Below, one piece after another: positions 9,579 to 20,864 of a stretch of 64,000 bases of DNA (the stretch's first letter is position 1; each line of letters starts with the position of its first letter). The translations under genes and the position numbers were made by a program. Under the pieces are notes generated by a model. The model was not told where the DNA came from and made no database searches. It saw only the letters and a program-made list of their open reading frames with translations. Origin of the DNA: Hippopus hippopus (Eukaryota > Mollusca > Bivalvia > Cardiida > Cardiidae). The stretch covers positions 13,543,565 through 13,607,564 of the forward strand of contig OX328107.1 of the NCBI GenBank assembly GCA_946811185.2, given 5' to 3'.

Positions 9579-10752
9579 AGTCTAACAATGTGTTATAGTA
9601 CGGTCCGTCAAAGTTCTATTCTAACAATGTGTTATAGTACGGTCCGTCAAAGTTCTAGTCTAACAATGTGTTATAGTACGGTCCGTCAAAGTTCTAGTCT
9701 AACAATGTGTTATAGTACGGTCCGTCAAAGTTCTAGTCTAACAATGTGTTACAGTACGGTCCGTCAAAGTTCTAGTCTAACAATGTGTTACAGTACGGTC
9801 CGTCAATGTTCTAGTCTAACAATGTGTTACAGTACGGTCCGTCAAAGTTCTAGTCTAACAATGTGTTACAGTACGGTCCGTCAAAGTTCTAGTCTAACAA
9901 TATGTTACAGTACGGTCCGTCAAAGTTCTAGTCTAACAATATGTTACAGTATGGTCCGTCAAAGTTCTAGTCTAACAATGTGTTATAGAACGGTCCGTCA
10001 AAGTTCTAGTCTAACAATGTGTTACAGTACGGTCCGTCAAAGTTCTAGTCTAACAATATGTTACAGTACGGTCCGTCAAAGTTCTAGTCTAACAATGTGT
10101 TATAGAACGGTCCGTCAAAGTTCTAGTCTAACAATGTGTTACAGTACGGTCCGTCAAAGTTCTAGGCTAACAATGTGTTACAGTACGGTCCGTCAAAGTT
10201 CTAGTCTAACAATGTGTTACAGTACGGTCCGTCAAAGTTCTAGTCTAACAATGTGTTACAGTACGGTCCGTCAAAGTTCTAGGCTAACAATGTGTTACAG
10301 TACGGTCCGTCAAAGTTCTAGTCTAACAATGTGTTACAGTACGGTCCGTCAAAGTTCTAGTCTAACAATGTGTTATAGAACGGTCCGTCAAAGTTCTAGT
10401 CTAACAATGTGTTACAGTACGGTCCGTCAAAGTTCTAGTCTAACAATGTGTTACAGTACGGTCCGTCAAAGTTCTAGTCTAACAATGTGTTACAGTACGG
10501 TCCGTCAAAGTTCTAGGCTAAAAATGTGTTACAGTACGGTCCGTCAAAGTTCTAGTCTAACAATGTGTTACAGTACGGTCCGTCAAAGTTCTAGTCTAAC
10601 AATGTGTTACAGTACGGTCCGTCAAAGTTCTAGTCTAACAATGTGTTATAGAACGGTCCGTCAAAGTTCTAGTCTAACAATGTGTTACAGTACGGTCCGT
10701 CAAAGTTCTAGTCTAACAATGTGTTACAGTACGGTCCGTCAAAGTTCTAGTC
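9579..10752. repeat. 39-bp minisatellite, about 30 copies
   Basis: Unit core ACAATGTGTTACAGTACGG followed by TCCGTCAAAGTTCTAGTCTA. 1174 bp divided by 39 gives 30.1 copies, with few substitutions (TAT/TAC, ATG/ATA, AGT/AGA, AGT/AGG). Each unit contains ACGGTCCGT, a near-palindrome. Because 39 is divisible by three and the unit lacks stops in one frame, the array is wholly open and gives a spurious 472-codon ORF (9363-10781) with a 13-residue repeat. Most unit variants change the amino acid, so there is no sign of coding selection. Confidence 0.95.
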
Positions 10753-10772
10753 GCTCGCAGGAACCTTATTTT

Positions 10773-10955
10773 AACCCTTAGGCTGCTAAGCGAGACTCAC
10801 TGACCTTTTCCGGACAGCGTAGATCAAGATCAGACAGCACAGAACGTCCGATAAGGAGATATCGTAGCTCCAAAAATACCTTTGAAACAGGAAAATTTGG
10901 GGTTTTACTATCGGCTTGAAAGATTTATTTCTTTTAATTTAGCAGGGTAAGAATT
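10773..10955 (+). repeat. MITE family C copy
   Basis: It starts TTAACCCTTAGGCTGCTAAG, carries AGATCAAGATCAGACAGCAC and TCCGATAAGGAGATATCG, and ends TTTAGCAGGGTAAGAATTAA. The second hairpin arm is partly deleted. Confidence 0.75.
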
Positions 10956-11084
10956 AAAATTAGATACAAAATTGTCAACTTTAATTGTAGTTTTTACATT
11001 AGTTTTCCTGTCAGTGACTGAAACTTTGATAGACTTTCCTGTCTTATTGTCGGACTGGTAAAAGTATCCATATTTTTAAATGGT

Positions 11085-11150
11085 ATAAATAAAATTTGCC
11101 TGCATTTTGACTCCCGAATTGTTTACTTTTGGCCGCAAGGGGACCTTTAA
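11085..11150 (-). repeat. Inverted partial copy of the 9498-9560 segment
   Basis: On the minus strand GCGGCCAAAAGTAAACAATTC and GGGAGTCAAAATGCAGGCAA closely match the candidate exon at 9495. The two copies bracket the minisatellite as an inverted pair. Confidence 0.65.
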
Positions 11151-11217
11151 CGGCGATATGGAAAGACAAAAAGATAGGAATAATCTCTTATTTTGCCACA
11201 CTGTTTCCTCACCCATA

Positions 11218-11360
11218 ATTGAGCCATGCACGTGTGAAAGGGGGTTTAATGCATCTCCATGATGTATTGTAGGTCCACCATACAGTCCGCAAGGCTGGCA
11301 TGGGTCGATACTTTTTGCTGATGCCTTTAACCCTCTCTTCACAGAGCAAGGCTCATTTGT
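11218..11360 (+). repeat. MITE family B copy, internally deleted
   Basis: The left end GAGCCATGCACGTGTGAAAG and the right end CACAGAGCAAGGCTCAT are present, but about half of the interior is missing. Confidence 0.6.
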
Positions 11361-11998
11361 GCATTAGACATTGATTCATTTCCATAACCCAATATCTTAC
11401 AAGAATTTTTCAGAATTTTTTTGCCGCAAAATCTGCGGCAAAAATTTCTTTTAACCGAAGCTTATGAAATAACTGATTAATGACTGAAAATACACTGGCA
11501 TAAATTAAAAGATAATTTAGAGGGCTTTTGGTTTGTTCAATGCTTAAAGCTAAAACACAGAAATTACATCTGCATCTCGGCTTTGCGACTTTACATACTA
11601 TCAGGGACATTTGATTCCCTATTTGTCAGCGTAGATCCAAGATCAGACGGCGCATTCTGTACAGTCTGTTCTTAGATCTACAATGTCCAATTATTTGGAA
11701 TTCTTCCAGGGTCAAAGGACCTTAAATTGAATAATGTTTGGATTTTTACTACCATCCGAAAATTGCCAGTTTATCCATATTACAGGCTAAGTGTTGAATT
11801 GGAGAGAACACATTAATTTTGACGCCTGCGTTGTAAATTCAATGATAACTTTGCGGTTTATGTAAACTCCGACTACATTTTATGTAGGATAAATCTGCAT
11901 ATCTGATTTTTCTAAATGTTTTGTAATTGTAGCAGGGATCTGGAACGGATCGGTCCACCACATAACCTACCGCTGTACCCGTCACTAGACAATATGAC
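11361..11998. other. AT-rich interval with a family C hairpin scrap
   Basis: GCGTAGATCCAAGATCAGAC with a decayed return arm lies at 11629-11692. No gene is recognised. Confidence 0.45.
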
Positions 11999-12170
11999 GT
12001 TTCAACGACCTTCAGCAGGAAGGCGTCTGAAAACATTTAGGGAAAAGAAGAAAACGCTTGTAACCAATCCTTTTTTTCCCCTTCCATAGACAAACTAATT
12101 ATCTGATCAACATTTGACAGCAAATATTTTCCATGTGGACTAGTCTAAAGTTTTGTCGTCTGTTATAAAG
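11999..12170 (-). repeat. MITE family A copy, partial and inverted
   Basis: GAAAACATTTAGGGAAAAGA, GACAAACTAATTATCTGATC and CTAAAGTTTTGTCGTCTG are recognisable. The outer ends are lost. Confidence 0.55.
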
Positions 12171-12722
12171 TATATTAATCTAAGCGATCTGTCTGTGGGT
12201 CGAATGAGTGTATGTGTGGGCGAATGTGCATATGGCCAGAGAGTTCAGTGAATCAATCATGAATTCAATCAATCAATGAAACAACTACTCAATGATCAAT
12301 CAATTCAAGTATGTTTTTTCTCTGTCCATAGAAACCCTTTTCTTTTACTAGTAATAGTAACCTTACATTAAGGCTCGCAAATGTTGAAAGCACTTGTACT
12401 TGCACAAACGTGTTTGAAATGATGGAATTTGTATTTGACAAACATTGTGGGACATGAAGATTCAACGGGAGCAGCTATGATAGACGACGTCTAATTTGTG
12501 GTGACGAGTACAACTGAAAGGCCTTTGGTCGTATAGGTTTAAGCTATTCTTTAATACTAAATTTGTTCTCTTGTTTTACAAAATTAATTGCAGTTTGATC
12601 TATAAAAGGTATTATCATGCAGTAACAGTTATACATATTTTCATTGTAGCCGTAACGTTAATTTCCGGAACTTCTGACACGAGCAAGAAGAGATACCCTT
12701 GTCTAAATTAAATAACAAAATC
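12171..12722. other. Unique sequence with AATC-rich low complexity
   Basis: A run of AATCAATC-like motifs lies at 12250-12305. Nothing else is recognised. Confidence 0.4.
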
Positions 12723-12947
12723 CCCAATAACCATTTTCTAGACAATCTCGAGTTTTAACGACATTAGGAAAGAATATTATTAGGGGTAAAAAGCGAAAAT
12801 GCCGATGAACAACATTTTCTCCTTTTCACACAATGTGTTCCGCTTTTCCAAAGACAAATCCCATCATGTAAGTAATATTCATTTTTCTTCTGCAAATGTT
12901 TCCAATAAGGACAAATCCCATTGTTTTGTTATCTGGTAAAGGGTAAA
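12723..12947 (-). repeat. MITE family A copy, inverted
   Basis: CTCGAGTTTTAACGACATTAG, AACATTTTCTCCTTTTCACAC and the terminal GTTATCTGGTAAAGGGTAAA are present. It is almost full length. Confidence 0.65.
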
Positions 12948-13851
12948 GAGTAAAGGATGAGTAGTACAATTACCTAACAGAAACATTACCGTGTCTTCTC
13001 TGGGCATAATGTATTGTCTTTGACTGATTTTTTTTCCAAACCATAGCCCCCCCCCCCCTCGTTCCATCATGCCCCAAACCCCTCTAAAAAGAGAAGAGAA
13101 AAAAATGTGTGTTTCCATTTTGACCGATTTCAGATGTCCATTATTTATTTTTCACTGAAAACAGTAAATCAATCAATTTACAAACACAGCACCGTGTTGT
13201 CTCTTGGCATAACACATTGTCCTAGACTGACTTGTTTCCACCCCGCCCTCTCTAAAAAAAATCATTTTTACACATTTCAATGAGCTGTTACATTTATTTT
13301 GCACTCAGAAGGCCAATAGTGCATTTACGTTTACAGACACATTGCCGTGTCGTTTTTTTTATATATTGCACTGTCTAAAATTTGTCTTAGAATGATTTGT
13401 TTCCAAGTCTACCCTACCACACCCACCAACCCCACCAATAGTCCGTTTAATAAAAGAGGAAAAAGAAGTACATATACTGGAAAACACATTTTTGACCAGT
13501 TTCCAATGTCCAATTTATTTACTATGAGTTGAGTGGGTCAGTAAGGCAGTCAAACTTACCGAACATTACCGTGTCGTCTGTTGGCCTAACATATTGTGCT
13601 AGAATGATTTGTTTCCACCTCGCCCCCCTCCCCCCTTCCCCGTCCAAAGAAGGAGGGGTAAAACAGGTATTTACCGATTTCAGTGGCTCATTACATTTAT
13701 TTTGCGCTTAGAGGGTCAATGTAACAGTCAGACTTACAGACACAGTATCCTAACGACTACGGGGCTAGTCCTAGACTGATTTGTTTCCAACTCCTTTCCC
13801 ATCCCCGTAAAAAATGTAAAAAAATACATATTTACACAATTCAATTTCCGT

Positions 13852-15309
13852 TATATACTCGGGGAAAAAGTTCCTGTGCACTTCATTCAAGAAAAACTAT
13901 GTCCATAAGGTCCACCAAATCACAAAATAAATACAGCCCTATTTATAGACATTCCAAAGCCAGTCTCGCAGACGTAAGTCCAGGAAATGCATACTTCACT
14001 TCCGGTCTCCAACTCTCTCTGTGTTTTTATCATTCTAATCACTGAAGGTCTCTGAGTACCGTTTTGAAAGTCCGAAAAACAAAATCTGTTCGATTTTTTA
14101 TTTGTATGAAAGATGCTACGTCTTTCTGTAAATTAACGTTTACATGCCGTCGGCCTGCTTTAGCAGGAAGACACAGGCTGAGGTTGCTACACTGTTTGTT
14201 GTTCACAGAAACACTGTAAAATCTCTATGTAGACGCTACCAAAAACACACGAGATGTTTCAGACTACCCACCGTCCGGGCGACTCCGTGTGACGTTAGGG
14301 CGTAAAGACATCCATATTTGCCCACAGCACTTTAACAACCGCGTTTAGACTGCATTTTTCACTGCCTATAGTTTACCTGGTCTACGACCGATCATTGGAC
14401 GAACTGTTAAAAATTTATTGCGAGAACATGGAATGCGTTCGAGATGTCCTGCCATACGTCCTGTGTTACGTCGGCATCACCGTGCAGCTGATTTGGCGTG
14501 TTACAGACAACATATTCGATTCAGGAGACACAACTGGGCAGATATCCCTTTTTCTAAATAGTCTCATGATCATTTGGACAGTTGTGATGGCTGACGTAGT
14601 GTATCTCGACGTCCCTGTGACTGGTATTCAGACGCACGCGTGTCGTCTGACTGCCTTTTGGAGGAAGAAGTGTGATTGTTTGGTAAGGAATAACTGCAAC
14701 TCACAGAACCACTAATGTACATTGTCGATGGCAATTTAGCGGAATAGCGGTATCGCCATGAAATCATTTGTCCCCTAGTTTTGCCATTTCTTCAAGCACG
14801 ACGCTAAAACATCACGTTCCAGCGAGACGAAGTCCACATATTGTTCGTGTTGTGTTGAATTCGCCGAGTCGAAACATTATCTTCCTTGGCCTACATGTCG
14901 CCAGATCTTTCGTAATGGAGCGGGTGTTGTACGAGCTGGAACGACGTATCTGACGTCTTCCTAACCAACCATTAACTGCAACGAGCCTTCTTTAGATGCG
15001 GACTGCTTTTTCACAGGCTACAGTGACGAACTAATGGCGATCTATGCGAAATCAGTGCATGTTAAGCATTGCAATATTGCCATAAACTGCGGACACACAA
15101 CATACTGGGGTGGATCAATGTTTTAGCGTCACATCACATGACGAGCTGTGGCGTCCGTGGATGTTATCTCAGTGGTGATTCTGCTTAAAAGTCATACTGC
15201 CCAACTGTTAATATTAAATAAAATTCGAGAAATTATCGCAAATTTACCTTTCTAGTAGAATTACATGTGTATTATGTAATGCACAGGAACTTTCTTCCAT
15301 TAGTATATA
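13852..15309 (+). mobile_element. Tc1-like DNA transposon, decayed, inserted in the satellite
   Basis: Imperfect inverted ends of about 30 bp face each other. Both read inward as TATATACT, then a few variable bases, then AAAGTTCCTGTGCA (left at 13852-13880, right at 15309-15281 on the other strand). TA at the junctions fits the TA target duplication of Tc1/mariner elements. Removing the element restores the satellite unit across the junction. The interior holds a broken transposase on the plus strand. Confidence 0.8.
14144..15126 (+). pseudogene. Tc1-family transposase, multiply broken
   Basis: Pieced by eye over three frames, the segment shows the Tc1 order. First comes a helix-turn-helix (QAEVATLF, HRNTV), then VTLGRKD, then VKNLLREHGMRSR and YRQHIRF, and further on VDGNLAE and YRHEI. 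The end has MSPDLS, LERRI and the C-terminal CGHTTYW motif. Family length is about 340 residues, which fits the about 980 bp. Frameshifts occur near 14245 and elsewhere. Stops include one directly where the first catalytic aspartate motif (FSDES-type) should be. It cannot encode an active enzyme. The 106-codon ORF at 14395-14715 is an out-of-frame artefact. Confidence 0.75.
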
Positions 15310-15704
15310 TTTTCGTCTGGGAGGGCTGATAGTTCAGTCAAGCTTGCAGACATCACCGCGGTCAGGTCAACCCTACCACGCCAGACCCCCTCCCTAAATC
15401 CAACATCGCCTAAAACAGAAAAAAATATGACTTGAAAACAAATTTGACCGATTTAAAATGTCTGTTCATTTACTTTGCAATTAGAGGGTCAGTGAAGCTT
15501 TCAAACTTACGAATACATTACCGTGTCGTCTCTGGGAATAACGCATTGTTCTAAACCGATTTGTTTCTAAGCACCCCCCAACCCCATTCCAATGTCCGTT
15601 GCATTTAGTCTGCATTTTAAGGGCGATTAGTGCAGTCATGATTACCATGTCGTCTCTTTACATATTGCATTGTTTTTTATTAATTTGTCTCCAAGGTCCC
15701 CCAG

Positions 15705-15750
15705 AAAGACAGACAGACAGGCAGACAGACAGGCAGACAAACAGACAGAG
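15705..15750. repeat. AGAC/AGGC microsatellite
   Basis: Interrupted AGACAGACAGGCAGACAG repeats. Confidence 0.85.
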
Positions 15751-16125
15751 GGCGAGTTTTAGGGGACGATGAGGTCTGTCTGATTTTTATACAACACAGC
15801 TTGACAGCTTAGGTTTTTGTATCTTGGATTCTACACGTTGTCTGCGCATGTCATATTCTTCGAAGATTCCACCTGTCTGCTATGACGCATCACCCATCCC
15901 CCGATACTTGGGAAAAGTAGGGCTTATACCGAAGCTATACCCAAGCCTTTAGGGACTGTTATAATAAATGGTCGGTGCATAGGTTACCTGCTACCTGATC
16001 ATAACTGAATGAATCGCACCAGGTAGCGTTTTATTGAGTAAACGTTTATTTCATTTTGAAATTCAAAGTAACGGTTGTCGTTTTGAAAAATTAGTCCGCT
16101 TCTGTACCCAGAATGCCCATATTAG
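15751..16125. other. Spacer before the tRNA-like satellite
   Basis: No gene or repeat is recognised in this stretch, apart from GGTAGCnTTTTATTG-type sequence near the array start. Confidence 0.35.
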
Positions 16126-17110
16126 ATGCTATTACGAACAAAGTCCGTAACAAAGAAACAAATGAACAAATGCATAGCTGAAATACAAACAGCATCTGGC
16201 GGGATTCGAACCCACGGCGGACAAGATCCTCGTTTTTCGAGGTTTAAAAGACCAATACCATAACCACTGAGCTAAAGAGATATCTCCCTAACGCAGCTGT
16301 TAGGGACGATGCCATGCATGATGGAGTGGTCTCCCGTAACACACCCCCCTCTTAAAGTCATCATTTATTGATGACTCATCATCAGGAATAAGAAGGGAGT
16401 AAGTCTATTATTTAGACAACAAATGTCCGTTTTTGGACAACAAATGGGATTAATGACTCAATGAACAAAGTCCGTAACAAAGAAATGAACAAATGCATGG
16501 CAGATATAAAGGGACCGGGCAGGATTCGAACCGTAGAACGCCCGGACGAAAGGCCAATACCATAACCACTGAGCTAAAGAGACAGCTCCCTAACGCAGTT
16601 GTTAGGTATTGTATTTAAATCGGGACGAAGCCATGCATGAAGGAGTGGGCCATGCATGAAGGAGTGGTCTCCCGTAACACCCCCCCCCTTAAAGTCATCA
16701 TTTATTGATGACTCGAAGCCTTATTAGGCAGTAAGTCTATTATTTAGACAACAAATGTCCGTTTCTGGACAACAAATGGGATTAATGGCTCAATGGCCAA
16801 TCCCGGACGAGCCCCCCATCTTACGAACAAAGTCCGTAACAAAGAAACAAATGAACGAATGCATGGCAGAAATAAAGGGACCGGGCACGATTCGAACCCT
16901 AGAAGGCCAATACCATAACCACTGAGCTAAAGAGACATCTCCCTAACGCAGCTGTTAGGTATTGTATTTATTGATGACTCAAAGCCTTATTAGGCAGTAA
17001 GTCTATTATCTAGACAACGAATGTCCGTTTTTGGACAACAAATGGGATAAATGGCTCAGTGGCCTATCCCGGACGAGCCCCCATCTTATGAACAAAGTCC
17101 GTAACAATGT
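16126..17110 (-). repeat. Tandem repeat whose unit contains a tRNA-like promoter
   Basis: AAAGTCCGTAACAAAG recurs at 16140, 16468, 16829 and 17094 (spacing 328, 361 and 265 bp). Three units contain, on the minus strand, a tRNA-like segment with A box TAGCTCAGTGGTTATGG and B box GGTTCGAATCC-type sequence (minus-strand footprints about 16196-16285, 16520-16590 and 16876-16940). The rest of the unit has CTAACGCAGCTGTTAGG (a hairpin), GTCTATTATTTAGACAAC and TGTCCGTTTTTGGACA. The tRNA-like parts do not fold into a clean cloverleaf by eye, so they are SINE-like, not functional tRNA genes. Confidence 0.75.
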
Positions 17111-17543
17111 GTATTTGTAGAATGCCATCTAGCGGAAGATAATGGGATTCTACAAAAATAGGCAATAACAATTACTGTATATCTACTATAAGGTCACGGA
17201 AAGGTCCAGATCATAGCCCAAAGATACTTGCTCGAGGAAGAGGGATACAGCATATTGGAAGTAAATGAAAGCATATACCGCCTTTGCTGGTATAAGTCTC
17301 TTCGGATTGTAAAAGATCTCGCACAGAAGTAAGTTAAAATTTACAAAAATGAACAGTTTTCAAACTTCGAAAAGGCAAAAAGCATTTTTACCGGTAGAGT
17401 GCGTGAAAAAACAGACATGAAACTAACATGACCTTGGTATTTTGATTTCATTGTATATTATGTCGTCTTATCTTGATGTAAACTGCCATCCTCTCATTCC
17501 CCTAAACCCTGACAATCAAGTAAAGTTGTGATTCGTACTTTTA
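17111..17543. other. Spacer, nothing recognised
   Basis: No coding or repeat signal was found. Confidence 0.35.
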
Positions 17544-17742
17544 ACACTTAGGCTGCTAAGCGAGACTCGAGGAACTTTTGCGGACAGTGTAGAATAAGAT
17601 CAGACTGCACAAAATGTGTTAGACCTACACTGCCCGATAAGGAAATATTTCTCCCCTCAAGATGTTTTTGAAATAGCAACATTCAGGTTTTTATTATCGA
17701 CTTCAAGGTATCATTCAAATGATTCAGCAGGATAAGTGTTAA
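17544..17742 (+). repeat. MITE family C copy
   Basis: CACTTAGGCTGCTAAGCGAG, TGCGGACAGTGTAGAATAAG, GCCCGATAAGGAAATATTTC and ATTCAGCAGGATAAGTGTTAA define it. The return arm of the hairpin is shortened. Confidence 0.7.
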
Positions 17743-17839
17743 CCTTTGAGCACCGGATAAATTCTTTGCATAATTTTTATTCATTTATTGAAACATTTTC
17801 CATTGTCAACTTCTTTTTTTTTTATTGTTTGTAAGATTT

Positions 17840-17905
17840 TGAACGGTGCAGGTCTAAGATCAGACCGAATGTTGTGTGCAGTCTGATCTTAAACATAAAC
17901 TTAAT
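17840..17905. repeat. Family C hairpin relic
   Basis: GGTCTAAGATCAGACCGAAT faces GTGTGCAGTCTGATCTTA. Only the central palindrome is left. Confidence 0.5.
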
Positions 17906-18447
17906 AGTGTTGTTTGGCGTGCTTCGTGTTCGACATACACGTATAATGCTAACAAACCTTCCGAGAGCTTACATGTTAAGGGTGTTCAAATAAATCTTCA
18001 AAAACTTGCCATTTTTTGTGAGAGAGAAAACTTAAAATTTTATTGCATGGAGTAAACCCATTAATTCTTACTCGCAGAAATAAAGAGAATTCGTCACAAT
18101 TCCGAGTTTTGCTTTGGTAAAAAATCTGTCATGTGATTGAATATACTTCTACAGCAGGAAATTGTCGATATTTCGAACACGCAATAACCCGGATAAACCT
18201 AACGATTCGAAACATCGACTTGGATTACGATACCTGGAAATAATATAGCAGCAGTTCTGATCGTGCTTTTTTCCCTAAAAAAGGAAAGAGAATTATACAG
18301 AAGTTTATGACATAATTGTGCTAGAATTGCTCGAAAGGTAAACCATCACCCCTCGCACATCTCTCCCTCACAAGTGATTTCTACGGAATTTTGTTCTCAC
18401 AACATTTACCCCGTCAGTTCCCTCCGCGAAAATAGGTACTTTTGCTG

Positions 18448-18508
18448 ACGGCATAGACCAAGGTCATATTGCACAGAAGGTGCGGTCTGATCTTGGATCT
18501 ATATCATC
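18448..18508. repeat. Family C hairpin relic
   Basis: AGACCAAGGTCATATTGCACAG faces GTGCGGTCTGATCTTGGATC, with CCGC following as in the full family. Confidence 0.5.
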
Positions 18509-18714
18509 CGCTTGTGTAATCAAGTCTATAAAATAAAAAGCTGTCTGAATTTCGGTAAATTGTATTTTTATAAATTATACTTGACCCTGAAGGAATTAAA
18601 CCCTGTCCTTTCAAAAAACGACATTATCCCATTGTTTTTTATCTAAAAACTTATACATAACCCAATCAATTAAGCCTCGCAGAGTATTCCGATGTTAACG
18701 ACGTACGAGTATAT

Positions 18715-19320
18715 ATAAAGTTTCAGCGTCCTTTATGATTTTATAGCCACAAACTGAAGTTTCGATTGTCTCTGGACGCACGTTGAAGTTTGGAGCAACC
18801 TGAGAGACGCATTTCTAAGGTTTTAGTGACTTTTTCAACTTTATGGAGGCACAACGAAGTTTCGCGTGACTTTTTCTAGGTTTAATGGACGAATATTAGG
18901 GTTTCGATCGACGTTTTTGATCTGATAGACTCATATCTAAGTTTTAAGTGACTTTTCCGATCCTATAGACGTACATTCAGGTTTCGAGTGACTTTTCCGG
19001 TCTTATAGATGCACATTTAAATTTTAAAAGACTATCCGATCTTATAGACTTTCCGTTTTTATACATACACATTTAAGTTCACAGTGACTTTTCCGATCTT
19101 ATAGAGGCACAGTTAAGTCTTTTTTTTTTTTTATTTGTGGCGCTAATATAGACGCATATCGACGTTTCTAGTGACTTTTCCAATCTTAAAGAGGCACAAT
19201 TAAGTTTCAAGTGACTTTTTCGATGGACACATTTTAATGTTTTAATAACATTTCCTATCTTTCATGCGAATGTCAGTTTTAGCGACCTTCTCCTATAACA
19301 TAGATGAACATTCTTACGAA
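18715..19320. repeat. Diverged 40-bp tandem repeat
   Basis: Successive GTGACTTTTCCGATCTTATAG phrases, each followed by ACGCACATTTAAGTTTC-like sequence, are spaced about 40 bp (for example 18948 and 18988). The array is interrupted by a T-run and other indels, with about 14 partial copies in 600 bp. Confidence 0.75.
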
Positions 19321-19329
19321 CATGAAAGT

Positions 19330-19460
19330 TCGCAACAAATGCATAGCTCAAATACAAACCGCACCTGGCGGGAAAAGATCCTCACTTTTCGAGGTTTAAA
19401 AGACCAACACCGTAACCACTGAGCTAAAGAGAATTCGCCCCAACGCAGTTTTTAGGTATT
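19330..19460 (-). repeat. Dispersed copy of the tRNA-like unit
   Basis: CAAATGCATAGCTCAAATAC, a truncated B box, CGAGGTTTAAAAGACCAAC and ACCACTGAGCTAAAGAGA match the 16.1-17.1 kb array on the same strand. The B box is mostly deleted. Confidence 0.6.
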
Positions 19461-19955
19461 CACTTTATAAGGGAAGAAGCTATGCAGTAAGGAAGATGTA
19501 ATCTCCCGTAACAACATCAATGTTTCCAGTGACTTCACCAATCACAACAACATGACCTGGTCATCTGGTTCTAAAGGTAAAAAGGCGTGCTTCAAGACCA
19601 AAATGTTAGGGACAAAAACTGGTGATATAGCAATTGAAAACATCTTGCCAAACAGACAAATTACTCACAACAAGCATTATATCTATTTGTCACAGTGTTT
19701 TCTAAACTCACCAGTTTTCTCATTTGGTAGACTCATGTGCTAAAAAATCAAAAGAAGAAGCAGAAGAATCTAACTGTGTCACCACAAAACAAATCAGTCC
19801 GGCTTTGTTCATGGGCTAAAAGTACAATTCCACTGCTAACGCAGACACTGCACTTTTTTGTCATATTTGAGAGTAAAGTAAGGGACAGTCGAGATCCAAG
19901 ATCAATAGAAATATTCGCTGTAAATACTAGAGATATTTTATCATGGTGCAGATCA
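19461..19955. other. Spacer with small ORFs, none recognised
   Basis: Two ORFs of 63 and 87 codons (19552-19743, 19737-20000) have no recognisable domain. The second runs into a family C hairpin, so both are probably chance. Confidence 0.3.
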
Positions 19956-20040
19956 AATGGCAGACGAAGTAGATCAGAGATCAGACTGCACGTAACGTAG
20001 AGTCTGATCTTGTATCTACATCGTCTGCAAAAGCTTTTCA
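19956..20040. repeat. Family C hairpin relic
   Basis: GATCAGAGATCAGACTGCAC faces GTAGAGTCTGATCTTGTATC, followed by the family's CGTCTGCAAAAG. Confidence 0.5.
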
Positions 20041-20479
20041 CGTCATTCATTGTGATGAAAGGGTTAAAGCTTTATTCCGCAGTTTGTTGTGTCGAAATTA
20101 AGTTAAAACCCGTTCTTAAAAAGTAATCAGTTCGTAAACTTGATATCCCTCCAGTGAGAGGATTTGTGTATGACATTTTACGCAGATTAGGTCGTCATAT
20201 TACGCAGCGAAAAATGTAGTTCTTAGCAGAAATTTGACGTAAAGAACAAGACAATTATAGATAGATGGCTTTTCAACAAGAGGTTGCTTTATGAAAATGC
20301 ACATATATCTTACAATTTAACGGGTTCTTGTGATATCAGTCTATATCATGAGTACAAAAAGTCGTCATTTATCACTCTTTATCATGTTTTAATCAGTCGG
20401 TTTAAATTCATTTATTTTGCATGGATTGCAAACAAGTTCTTCCAACTCATGTTAATCACCCACAATGATTGCTTCCTGG

Positions 20480-20590
20480 AAGGCCTTGAATGGTATTCGC
20501 GCCGGGTAGTTCAAAAGGCTGCCCACGCTCATTACGGGATTCGAACCCAGAATTTTTAATGTGAGGGACAGACGCTCTTCCACTACACTT
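20480..20590 (-). repeat. tRNA-like (SINE head) segment
   Basis: On the minus strand GTGTAGTGGAAGAGCGTC resembles an A box and GGGTTCGAATCCCG is a perfect B box, with TCTGTCCCTCACATT between. No acceptor stem pairing was found. It is a SINE head or tRNA pseudogene rather than a working tRNA. Confidence 0.5.
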
Positions 20591-20864
20591 TTTCCATCCT
20601 TTATCAATTGGTTCTTTCTCCGACTCATCTTTTATGTGGTTTATCTTTATCTTATCTTTAATTTCATGTCTTTGACTACTAACTTTACATCCTCAATCTG
20701 TCAATATTGCACGCTTTAACAATCTTAAAGCCAGCCTAACTTGACAACAAATGAGACCAGACTACGTAACTTCGATGTCTTCCTTCGATTCTTGCAGGTT
20801 TAAACTATTTCAAATTGATAACTATTTATATATCCACACTGATACAGCTATGTTCCTACCTTTG

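Larger units (their letters stand above)
12960..15700. repeat. Decayed tandem satellite, unit roughly 150-225 bp
   Basis: The phrase ATTACCGTGTCGTCTCTGGG (or a close variant) recurs at about 12988, 13190, 13339, 13564, 15517 and 15644. It is followed each time by CATATTGTCCTAGA-like, TGATTTGTTTCCAA and then C-rich runs, and by an ATGTCCATTTATTTTGCACT-like segment. The array is interrupted at 13852-15309 by a Tc1 element; the unit sequence resumes cleanly after it. Sizes vary because of homopolymer and internal length changes. Confidence 0.75.

Noticed and set aside
9363..10781. 472-codon ORF as a real repeat protein
   Set aside because: It is produced by a 39-bp minisatellite (divisible by three) plus flanks; unit variants are mostly amino-acid changing and the ORF ends at the array edge next to a MITE.
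14395..14715. 106-codon ORF as a membrane protein
   Set aside because: Another frame of the same DNA reads as Tc1 transposase (LREHGMRSR, YRQHIRF), so the hydrophobic ORF is a shadow.
16196..16290. Functional tRNA gene on the minus strand
   Set aside because: A and B boxes are present but no convincing acceptor stem or anticodon loop; the sequence recurs in a tandem array and as a dispersed copy.
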